DNA of 45,909 nt, taken from the IMG/VR virus record IMGVR_UViG_3300042326_002433, positions 1 through 45,909 of that record, one strand, 5' to 3'. This DNA is from a virus. The notes under the pieces are model-generated. The model did not search any database. It had not been told where the DNA came from and worked only from the letters and a program-made list of their open reading frames with translations. How positions within the stretch are numbered: position 1 is the first letter of the stretch; the number at the start of each line of letters is the position of its first letter. The translations under genes were made by a program, and so were the position numbers. This document shows positions 39,848 to 45,909 of the stretch, piece by piece.

Positions 39848-40847
39848 GCTTTTTTCCAAGTCTTAGATTGTAGGCTTTGTCAAATAAATTATTCCAAGCA
39901 TCAACAAATTTTTCTATTGAATAATTTATGCATACAGTTTTTCTAGCGGCAGATCCAATTTTTATATAATTGCTATTGTTGTTACAAATATCTACTATAT
40001 TTTTAATCAAAACATTCAAATCATTTGATGATAAAGAGTTTTCATCGTTTAAAACTTCAGCGACCTGTTGATATCTTGTTGAAACAATTGGTATTCCTAC
40101 GGACATGGCTTCAAGCAAAGACATCGGAAGCGGAGAATATTTAGACGTGTTTAAATAACAAGAGCTGTTAGATAGAATATTCGCTATTGTGGCAGGGTCA
40201 TTTATAGGTTCACTTAATCCAGGGTTACTGCCTATCAGTATAAAATCTATCTCTGGATCTATTCTTTGAACGTTATTTTTAATATATTCCCATTCCTTCC
40301 AGCCACAAGCGTAATCCCTTTCCTTTAAGAAGTTGACTATATAAACAACCCTCTTCTTTTTGTTGGGGGTCCAACCCCTAAAAATATTAGTATCAATTCC
40401 GTGATTTATTACAGCCCCGTTGCTGCTACCCCAGGTATTTTTGTTATGTTCAGTAATAAATACATTAAAATCGCTGTTTATTTTTTTAAGGTTTTCTATA
40501 ACATTCCTATCACCTGCAGGCTCGGTGTGATCAATATTAATCACAGGAACTCTAGAAACATTTGAAAAGCCATTAATAATTGACAACTGACTATTTCTTT
40601 CTTGAGAAAGAACAATGTCTATATCATATGGCAGCTCATAAAAATTATTTATCAAAACACAATTTGAAGGAAGCTTTCTGTAAGACTCTTCCCATTTTTT
40701 ACCATTTTCGGGATTTATAATGTAAAAATTATGTCCCGTTCTAGCTAGCGCTTCTTGATAAGATTCGTGAGTTGCTAAAGCAGCTATGTTATATTTATTC
40801 TTTTTTCTTCTATTAATTTTATTTGCAATATAGTTTACTGGATTCAT
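39825..40847 (-). CDS. GT-B fold glycosyltransferase, 340 aa
   Basis: This is a retaining GT4-like enzyme. The N-terminal part (YNIAALATHESYQEALARTG; INNFYELPYDIDIVLSQERN) is a Rossmann-like acceptor domain. The C-terminal donor domain shows VVYIVNFLKERDYACGWKEW, EIDFILIGSNPG and LPMSLLEAMSVGIPIVSTRY, whose E in LLEAM binds the donor nucleotide. The frame extends to an ATG at 40874, but the ATG at 40847 is preferred: it forms a four-base ATGA overlap and has AAAGG six to seven bases before. Donor and acceptor are unknown. Confidence 0.8.
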   Translation of the reverse strand: MNPVNYIANKINRRKKNKYNIAALATHESYQEALARTGHNFYIINPENGKKWEESYRKLPSNCVLINNFYELPYDIDIVLSQERNSQLSIINGFSNVSRVPVINIDHTEPAGDRNVIENLKKINSDFNVFITEHNKNTWGSSNGAVINHGIDTNIFRGWTPNKKKRVVYIVNFLKERDYACGWKEWEYIKNNVQRIDPEIDFILIGSNPGLSEPINDPATIANILSNSSCYLNTSKYSPLPMSLLEAMSVGIPIVSTRYQQVAEVLNDENSLSSNDLNVLIKNIVDICNNNSNYIKIGSAARKTVCINYSIEKFVDAWNNLFDKAYNLRLGKKHEIFHIK

Positions 40848-41953
40848 ATCAAACCTTTCATTTTTTGAGCGCAAGCATCAATAGAAAAACTATCAATAAT
40901 GTATTTTTTATTTATCTGAGCTATATCTAGAGCTTCATTATAGTTTTCATATACATATCTCATTTTTTCACACATTTGAGTAGTAGAAGGATCTATCCAG
41001 TTTTCATCCCACATGTAATAAAATCCAGAACTATCATTCTGCATTCCAAAGACTTTTTTATAATTAAGATCAGTAATCAAAATATCTTTTAACAAGCTAT
41101 TCTTTTTAATGCCAGATATATTAGGAGCAACAACTGGTTTGCCCTTTAGATAAGCTTGAGCGACTGGAAAGCTATCACCCTCTCCTCTAGACATAGAAAC
41201 AAAGCAATGAGAATCATTTTCTAAACCTTGAAGTTCGTAGTCAGATAGCATTTTTGGTATTAGCAGTATGCTTGGATATGTTTCTGGCCTTTTACCAATC
41301 TGGGTTTTTATTTGAGAAATTACTTTTTTAATTTCTTCTTTAGATTGTTCTACGGCTAGTTTGCTTATATAAGTTTTTAGAACCAAACAAACATTATCAT
41401 TGGCAGAAAATTCAGATAAAAAGCTATGCACGAGACCATTCACATTTTTTTTATTCGAAAAATCAGATATCGAATAAAATCTAAACTTGTCTGCTACTCC
41501 ATATTTTTCAAAATTAAATCCAGCAAAATGGTTCAATTCAATATTTTTTGGCTGATCAACTATTTTAATGGGAACCGAAACCCCAGAAGTTTCACAAGCT
41601 TGCTTTTGTTCTTCGGTATTTACCCATATTTCATCCATTATATTGCAGCCATTTTGCCATCCAGAGCCAATAAATCTATCAGTCTCCCAGAAAAAATAGC
41701 CAATATTTTTAACTCCTTCAATTCTCACAAACATTGAAGGTAAGCATTGCTGTATAACAACATCTACATCGTCAAGATCTGAATCTTCAAGACTAGATAT
41801 TTTTTCATTGTTAATATTTGGATGACCGTTAAGAGTAATCCATACTGGCTTTACATTATAGCCAGCTTTTGAAATTGAGTCTATCATTGCACAAGCGGCG
41901 TTTCCATAGCCAGTGCCGTCTCTATAAACAGATATATAAGCTATTTTTTTCAT
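40844..41953 (-). CDS. GT-B fold glycosyltransferase, 369 aa
   Basis: The N-terminus (KKIAYISVYRDGTGYGNAAC) opens the acceptor domain. NIGYFFWETDRFIGSGWQNG near 85-104 and MDEIWVNTEEQKQACETSGV then lead into the donor domain, where FRFYSISDFSNKKNVNGLVH and FVSMSRGEGDSFPVAQAYLK (near 250-269) give the EG.....A donor-binding pattern. The WETDRFIGSGW and DEIWVNT block is typical of a phage and bacterial transferase subgroup. The overlap with the upstream gene is ATGA, with GAGG as ribosome site. Confidence 0.85.
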   Translation of the reverse strand: MKKIAYISVYRDGTGYGNAACAMIDSISKAGYNVKPVWITLNGHPNINNEKISSLEDSDLDDVDVVIQQCLPSMFVRIEGVKNIGYFFWETDRFIGSGWQNGCNIMDEIWVNTEEQKQACETSGVSVPIKIVDQPKNIELNHFAGFNFEKYGVADKFRFYSISDFSNKKNVNGLVHSFLSEFSANDNVCLVLKTYISKLAVEQSKEEIKKVISQIKTQIGKRPETYPSILLIPKMLSDYELQGLENDSHCFVSMSRGEGDSFPVAQAYLKGKPVVAPNISGIKKNSLLKDILITDLNYKKVFGMQNDSSGFYYMWDENWIDPSTTQMCEKMRYVYENYNEALDIAQINKKYIIDSFSIDACAQKMKGLI

Positions 41954-43638
41954 AAAACCTCAGATGGATCGTTATTAATTTCAAATATATTGTTACAATA
42001 CTTATATCTTTGCTCCTCAAAGATATTGAAACCGTTGACTAAAGTCTTAAAAATGTCTAGAATATCTTTCCTAGAAAATCTTCTAGATTGATTTCCATCT
42101 TGTCTTACTTTAGAACGCAAATTCATTAAAAGCTCTTTCTCAGCAACATAACTAGCGTATGAAGTTTTTGGAGGAGCATATGCTTTTACTAAGTAGGAAA
42201 TGAAATCTTCGTCTTGTTCAATGCTGTTTACTGCATCTTCGTTTATATTAATTTTATTTGCTGGAGCAAACCATCTATTGGGATTAAGGGATGGAAGCTC
42301 AGAGAAAATAGCGTCCCATTTATTAAATGTTTGAGTTGTAGTATGGTTAAGTTCGGCAGATTTTCTAGCCTCTTTAGCTAGATCGCTTCTAACATTTTCT
42401 GGCTCCATAAAAAATGCAGAAATTTTATCTGAGCAATCTTTTACAGAAGGCATAGCTCTAACTTGACCTGTCTCTTTATCAGACTCTTCTCTCCATGCGG
42501 CAACTTCTATGCCTCCATACGAGCCACCCATTCTATTCAGTTCATACATAGCAGCATAATCAGTGGCTATTGTGGGAACTCCACAAGCTTTAGCTTCGAT
42601 TAATGGTATCTCTAAAGCTCCTGCGATACTTAATTGGCAATATAAATCAGCACTATTGTAAACAGTAGCCAATTGCTCTCTAGTTAAGCCTAAAGCGGTA
42701 TTTGGTGGGTGCGCAGTATAATTATTGCAAGAGTGACAGTAGCAAACTTCCCCAGCAAAGAAAGAAGCAAAATAATAGCCGCAATGATTGCAGCAATAAG
42801 TCATTACTACTTTAGAAGCCAACTTATATTTAATAATATCTTTTCCAATATCAAATCCAACGTCTGGATAACTTGTATGTAGGTATAAGTAAGTATTATC
42901 TACTAAATTCTTAAGCCCTTTGTCATCCCAAACGCCTAAAGCATCTTTAAATGCTTTCATTAGGTCTGGAAAAAGCTTTCTTGGCTGATTTCTCATAACC
43001 GTTAAAACTAACTTTATGTCTTCTTTGAGACCAAGAAGTTTTCTAGCTTCAGCCTTTGATGTTGGCTTAAAAATATTAAGATCAACACCAGGCATAGCAT
43101 TATTTCTAGCGATAGATATTTTATTGCCGGAATAGTTTTTCACTACCGATAAACCCCAATCGGAATAAGATGTGACCTTATCAACAGATGAATACGTGCC
43201 AATCCATTCTGCGCGAGGAGGTTCAGAATCAACACAAGCCGACCATACATAGTTAAATAGATATCTTGACGGCATTTTTGTGATCCATTCGTCATGCCAA
43301 AAATCTCTATAGGAAAAAACTATGTCTGGTTTAAATTCTAAAACAGCTCTATCAAATCTATAATGACCAAATTGAGCGGTTCTATAATTTTCATTATATA
43401 CTTTTCTCTCTTCTGGATTTGATGGAACTACTGGATATACTTTCCAAGGAACAGATCTAATTCTTGGATCATTATCCTCTACATATGAGGCTAATTCAGC
43501 AACCTCATATTTACCACTAGCATGTAGCTTAGTTAGTAAGTCATGAGCCATCACCGAAAATCCAGTATTTAATCCACTAAACTCAGTAACTAAAAGAACT
43601 CTAGTTTTTTTTGCCTTTTGCAAATCCTGCATATCCAT
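41950..43638 (-). CDS. Family 4-type glycosyltransferase with a Cys-rich zinc-ribbon insert, 562 aa
   Basis: The acceptor domain opens with VLLVTEFSGLNTGFSVMAHD. The donor domain has KLVLTVMRNQPRKLFPDLMK near 210-229 and ends with LYCQLSIAGALEIPLIEAKA (near 332-351), where E in LIEAKA is the donor-binding acid and CGVPTIATDY follows. Between them a ribbon is inserted near residues 280-305: CCNHCGYYF, then EVCYCHSCNNY, with two CxxC pairs that can bind zinc. I recall similar Cys-rich ribbons in a few phage transferases. A C-terminal extension of about 110 residues is helical. The start overlaps the 57-residue ORF at its 5' end and has AAAGG upstream. Confidence 0.85.
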   Translation of the reverse strand: MDMQDLQKAKKTRVLLVTEFSGLNTGFSVMAHDLLTKLHASGKYEVAELASYVEDNDPRIRSVPWKVYPVVPSNPEERKVYNENYRTAQFGHYRFDRAVLEFKPDIVFSYRDFWHDEWITKMPSRYLFNYVWSACVDSEPPRAEWIGTYSSVDKVTSYSDWGLSVVKNYSGNKISIARNNAMPGVDLNIFKPTSKAEARKLLGLKEDIKLVLTVMRNQPRKLFPDLMKAFKDALGVWDDKGLKNLVDNTYLYLHTSYPDVGFDIGKDIIKYKLASKVVMTYCCNHCGYYFASFFAGEVCYCHSCNNYTAHPPNTALGLTREQLATVYNSADLYCQLSIAGALEIPLIEAKACGVPTIATDYAAMYELNRMGGSYGGIEVAAWREESDKETGQVRAMPSVKDCSDKISAFFMEPENVRSDLAKEARKSAELNHTTTQTFNKWDAIFSELPSLNPNRWFAPANKININEDAVNSIEQDEDFISYLVKAYAPPKTSYASYVAEKELLMNLRSKVRQDGNQSRRFSRKDILDIFKTLVNGFNIFEEQRYKYCNNIFEINNDPSEVL

Positions 43639-43774
43639 TTGGCGCCTTTATATTTACTTCTGCTTTAGTCTTATTGTAGAATAATGCCATTATTTCTGAA
43701 TAAGAGAGGTCTCCTTTTAGGAGACCTTCCTTCTTTAAGAAAAGAATTAATTCCTTTAATTTATCGTCACACAT
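43601..43774 (-). CDS. Short bridging gene between SSB and glycosyltransferases, 57 aa
   Basis: A short minus-strand frame begins at the ATG sharing one base with the SSB stop (TAATG) and ends with a stop inside the first 38 bases of the 562-residue transferase gene. The product starts MCDDKLKELILFLKKEG, followed by GDLSYSEIMALFYNKTKAEV and a basic end AGFAKGKKN. It is compact and helical. Tight coupling to both neighbours and filling of an otherwise empty 135-base gap support it as a gene. There is no known family. A stable hairpin (43708-43726) lies within it. Confidence 0.5.
   Translation of the reverse strand: MCDDKLKELILFLKKEGLLKGDLSYSEIMALFYNKTKAEVNIKAPNGYAGFAKGKKN
43708..43726. other. 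Inverted repeat inside the short bridging gene
   Basis: GGTCTCC, a five-base loop and GGAGACC form a 7-base perfect stem, extendable by one A-T pair. On the plus strand it is followed by TTCCTTCTTT, on the minus strand by TCTCTT. The minus-strand operon crosses it in the coding direction. It could attenuate transcription from SSB into the transferases, but the T-run is weak. Confidence 0.4.
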
Positions 43775-44202
43775 TAGAAGGGGACATCCTCTAATTCTAG
43801 AGCTAACTTATCGTTTTGTTTTTGCTGCTTTTTGGGAGCGTTTCTTTGATGAGAGCTTTCATTCTCATTCTTATTTCCTCCGCCCATAAATTCAAAATCT
43901 TCAACGCTAATTAAAATCTTACTTCTCTTTTCTCCATCCTTAGATTCCCAATTTTCTTGCTTAAGATGTCCTTCAATCAGAATAGGATCACCCTTCTTGA
44001 GGTGTGTACTTATAATTGAAGCTCTGTTGCCCCACATTTCACAATCAATGTAGGTGCTATCTTCTCTTTTTTCGCCAGACTTAGTCGTATACCTTCTATT
44101 GATAGCAACTCTAAATCTAACAACATTTGATTCTCCGATAGTCTTTAGTTCTGGGTCTGAAACAAGATTAGCCGCCAAGATTACTTTGTTATAGTTTGCC
44201 AT
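43774..44202 (-). CDS. ssb: Single-stranded DNA-binding protein, 142 aa
   Basis: An OB-fold SSB of bacterial type: NKVILAANLVSDPELKTIGE, VVRFRVAINRRYTTKSGEKR, DSTYIDCEMWGNRASII and KGDPILIEGHLKQENWESKD follow the family closely through residue 105. The linker is Asn/Gln-rich and the C-terminus LELEDVPF matches the acidic peptide (consensus DDIPF) that recruits partner proteins to ssDNA. It coats single-stranded DNA during replication and recombination. It is co-encoded with the polymerase subunit and has an AAAGGA ribosome site and a possible TATAAT promoter. Confidence 0.95.
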   Translation of the reverse strand: MANYNKVILAANLVSDPELKTIGESNVVRFRVAINRRYTTKSGEKREDSTYIDCEMWGNRASIISTHLKKGDPILIEGHLKQENWESKDGEKRSKILISVEDFEFMGGGNKNENESSHQRNAPKKQQKQNDKLALELEDVPF

Positions 44203-44219
44203 TTTTAATCCTTTGTTCT

Positions 44220-44225
44220 ATTATA
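44220..44225 (-). promoter_or_regulatory. Possible TATAAT -10 box before ssb
   Basis: TATAAT on the minus strand ends 17 bases before the ssb ATG, with AAAGGA between as ribosome site, in the 40-base gap after the polymerase gene. A -35 match to TTGACA is not seen. If real, it indicates host-type sigma recognition for this operon, unlike the GTGTAT genes. Confidence 0.35.
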
Positions 44226-44242
44226 GCTGAGCGATATATTTT

Positions 44243-45772
44243 TTATGCGATTTTTACACTTTTTACTGACCAACCATTACCAGTACCAATTAAATTTACT
44301 AAATAATATCCATCTTCACTAATAATTCCTCTAATTTTTTGATAGTCTTCTGGAAAGCATACTACGTTAATACTTCCAGTATTATCTGATATTTTAAATC
44401 TTGCCATTTCTTGACCAGGATTTTTACCCTTCTTTGTTAGTAGAGTTGATATTTCGCTTACTTTTACTGATAGGTTTATCGATGTATTTTTATTGTTCTT
44501 ATAATTTTTAAAACAATCTTTGCAGCTTCCTTCGTCGGATTGATTTAAGTTATAATCATAAGTAAAAGAAAAACCCATTAGATCTTTTTCTTTTGATGCA
44601 AGAATTGGAGAAGAGTCAATAGCCTTTATATCTATAGCTTTAGCTTCAGATTTAACTATTTCCTTTCTGCTTTTTACGGATTGCTTATCTCCACACTCGT
44701 AAACGCAATCAATAAGATCTTTGATTGAATTGAAAGTTTTTTTATGGAAAATAAATTCAATTTCTTTTTTTGTTAATTCTTTAAGCATTAAGAATATTGA
44801 ATTCATTGTTGAGCGTGATATACCATAGTTGTCACAAGCTCCAGAGTTAATCAAGCTTTCTACTGCTTGACCTCTAATTTTATTATCTTCAGAAGCATCA
44901 AAATGCATTCTTAATAATTCGTAAAAACTAGAAGGTCTAGTATTTTCTATACAAGCAGCGTCATTTTCACCAACTTGTTTTATGTGAGATAATCCAAAAT
45001 AAATACTTTTTTTGCCATTTTCATCCACAAAATAAAAGTCTGACTTAGAAATGGATATATCGGGCTTTTTTATTTCGATGCCCAACATTCTAGCCTCATT
45101 TATTAAATCAGAGATTTCTTCTCTAGGCTTTTGCTTACCTTTACTATAAGTTAGGTAAGTGCAATAGAATTCTAGAGGAAAATTTGCCTTTAGATATGCT
45201 GTTTTATAAGACCATAGGGCATATTTTTTAGCGTGAGCATCATTAAAAGCATATCTACCAGCACCTTCAATAAGCTCAAATAATTTTTCGCTAGTCTCTT
45301 TTGATCTTCCGTTTTTTATACATCCATTTATAAATTTATCTTTTAAATCTAAAATTGTTTTTTGATCTTTTTTACCAATACCTTTTCTTAATTTATCAAC
45401 AATGACTAATCTATCGATATAATTTAGATCGGACCAAGCTATTTCGCTTCCGAACTTCATAAGCTGCTCTTGATAGATTAGGACTCCAAGAGTGGGTTCT
45501 AAAATTTTATTAATTGCTTCATCGTTATAGTCAGGCATTTCAGACATTCCAAATTTAACTTTGAAATAGGAATCTGTCATGCCAGCTTCTAGACATGCTG
45601 GTCTAATTAATGAGATAACGGCGCTAAGTTCATTTATATTAGAAGGCTTAATCGTTGAGGCCCATCTTTTTCCAAGATCACTTTCTAGCTGAAAGACGCC
45701 GATAGTGTGTCCATTTTGGATAAGTCTCCAAGCCTTTTCATTTTTTAATGATATATCAGAAGTTGTAAACAT
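44243..45772 (-). CDS. DNA polymerase III alpha, C-terminal half (fingers to OB), 509 aa
   Basis: The protein matches the second half of bacterial DnaE-type replicative polymerases. It opens with KAWRLIQNGHTIGVFQLESD (family: GdT.GVFQLES.G), then SLIRPACLEAGM, ILEPTLGVLIYQEQLMKFGS, VDKLRKGIGKKDQ and FNDAHAKKYALWSYKTAYLK. HhH and OB parts follow (DNTGSINVVCFPEDYQKI). The catalytic palm aspartates lie before the GVFQLES block in full-length DnaE, and no palm or PHP sequence exists in this frame. A clear AAGGAG ribosome site and ATG show a genuine start, so the gene is a split subunit, not a truncated read. The N-terminal half should be encoded elsewhere. Confidence 0.88.
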   Translation of the reverse strand: MFTTSDISLKNEKAWRLIQNGHTIGVFQLESDLGKRWASTIKPSNINELSAVISLIRPACLEAGMTDSYFKVKFGMSEMPDYNDEAINKILEPTLGVLIYQEQLMKFGSEIAWSDLNYIDRLVIVDKLRKGIGKKDQKTILDLKDKFINGCIKNGRSKETSEKLFELIEGAGRYAFNDAHAKKYALWSYKTAYLKANFPLEFYCTYLTYSKGKQKPREEISDLINEARMLGIEIKKPDISISKSDFYFVDENGKKSIYFGLSHIKQVGENDAACIENTRPSSFYELLRMHFDASEDNKIRGQAVESLINSGACDNYGISRSTMNSIFLMLKELTKKEIEFIFHKKTFNSIKDLIDCVYECGDKQSVKSRKEIVKSEAKAIDIKAIDSSPILASKEKDLMGFSFTYDYNLNQSDEGSCKDCFKNYKNNKNTSINLSVKVSEISTLLTKKGKNPGQEMARFKISDNTGSINVVCFPEDYQKIRGIISEDGYYLVNLIGTGNGWSVKSVKIA

Positions 45773-45785
45773 AAAGTAGCTCCTT

Positions 45786-45909
45786 TTATTTATTAACTTC
45801 TGTCTTCTCTACAGTGTTTATTTTTGTGCGTATTTTCGACATAAACTTCATATATCTTTGAAACATATTTTTTGTTATATCGACATCCTCGGACGCATCA
45901 TGGTTTGCG
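45786..45909 (-). CDS. End of a DnaQ-like 3'-5' exonuclease (partial)
   Basis: The last 40 residues of a gene that enters the window from the right. The sequence starts ANHDASEDVDITKNMFQRYM. The pattern H-x-A-x-x-D (HDASED) followed by a helix matches the last catalytic block (ExoIII) of DEDDh exonucleases such as DnaQ or the PolC exonuclease domain, in which His and Asp bind metal and activate water. It precedes the polymerase III alpha C-terminal half by 13 bases, consistent with proofreading by the same replicase. The rest of the gene is beyond the window. Confidence 0.65.
   Translation of the reverse strand, partial: ANHDASEDVDITKNMFQRYMKFMSKIRTKINTVEKTEVNK

Noticed and set aside
44243-45772. 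Split intein explanation for the short polymerase III alpha gene
   Set aside because: The N-terminus starts directly in polymerase-like sequence and no C-terminal intein block (HN before a Cys/Ser/Thr) precedes it.
1-45909. Integrase, attachment sites or lysogeny module
   Set aside because: No recombinase, repressor with its operators or tRNA-like att core was seen in this window.

Overview
The window looks like part of the genome of a large, A+T-rich tailed phage (Caudoviricetes). G+C is roughly one third by eye. It carries a complete packaging, head and tail region followed by the start of a replication region. A 1753-residue tape measure and the absence of recognisable sheath, baseplate-wedge or gp25-like genes favour a long-tailed siphovirus, though I cannot prove the morphotype. 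Two lipoproteins with C-terminal membrane segments (spanin-like) and a SleB-type hydrolase point to a Gram-negative host. Several small domains resemble ones common in marine phages. No tRNA, rRNA, CRISPR or insertion sequence was seen, and no gene-free stretch exceeds about 130 bases.

Layout. Positions 3-2518 hold the end of a Gly/Pro-rich protein, a metallopeptidase-like gene on the minus strand, and a plus-strand run of small genes that includes a candidate holin and a lipoprotein. Positions 2513-3357 (minus) hold a beta-rich adhesin-like gene and a Myb-like DNA-binding protein. Positions 3438-5785 form one translationally coupled unit: a phage sigma-like factor, a probable small terminase and a GDP-mannose 4,6-dehydratase. 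Positions 5797-8645 encode an HNH nuclease, an ERCC4-type nuclease and the large terminase. A SleB-like endolysin lies on the minus strand at 8654-9247. Positions 9369-19796 hold portal, protease/scaffold, decoration protein, major capsid protein, neck genes and probable tail tube. Positions 19828-22307 hold a u-spanin-like lipoprotein and probable tail-assembly chaperones. Positions 22339-36946 hold the tape measure and the distal tail and fibre genes. Positions 36948-45909 are all minus strand: two possible recombination or ssDNA-binding genes, a cluster of glycosyltransferases, SSB, the C-terminal half of a DNA polymerase III alpha subunit, and the end of a DnaQ-like exonuclease.

The most interesting signal is regulatory. 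The hexamer GTGTAT recurs before the morphogenesis genes. Of 17 copies I found by eye on both strands, 14 lie either 7-8 or 20-23 bases before a start codon. The short class would give essentially leaderless mRNAs and the long class short leaders, most with a visible Shine-Dalgarno-like sequence. One site is the palindrome GTGTATACAC between two divergent genes. Another lies inside the protease gene exactly 21 bases before an in-frame ATG, predicting a separately transcribed scaffold protein. The motif has no visible -35 partner and is absent from the gene starts of the replication and glycosyltransferase block. The window also encodes a small sigma-like protein. I infer a phage sigma factor with a -10-only late promoter, analogous to but different from the T4 gp55/TATAAATA system. 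This rests on sequence pattern alone.

Other points of interest are a polymerase III alpha gene that begins after the expected catalytic palm region, a sugar-nucleotide gene inside the packaging operon with glycosyltransferases at the other end, a nested 41-residue membrane peptide inside the u-spanin-like gene, tandem paralogous tail proteins, and a short gene (43601-43774) bridging SSB and the glycosyltransferases.
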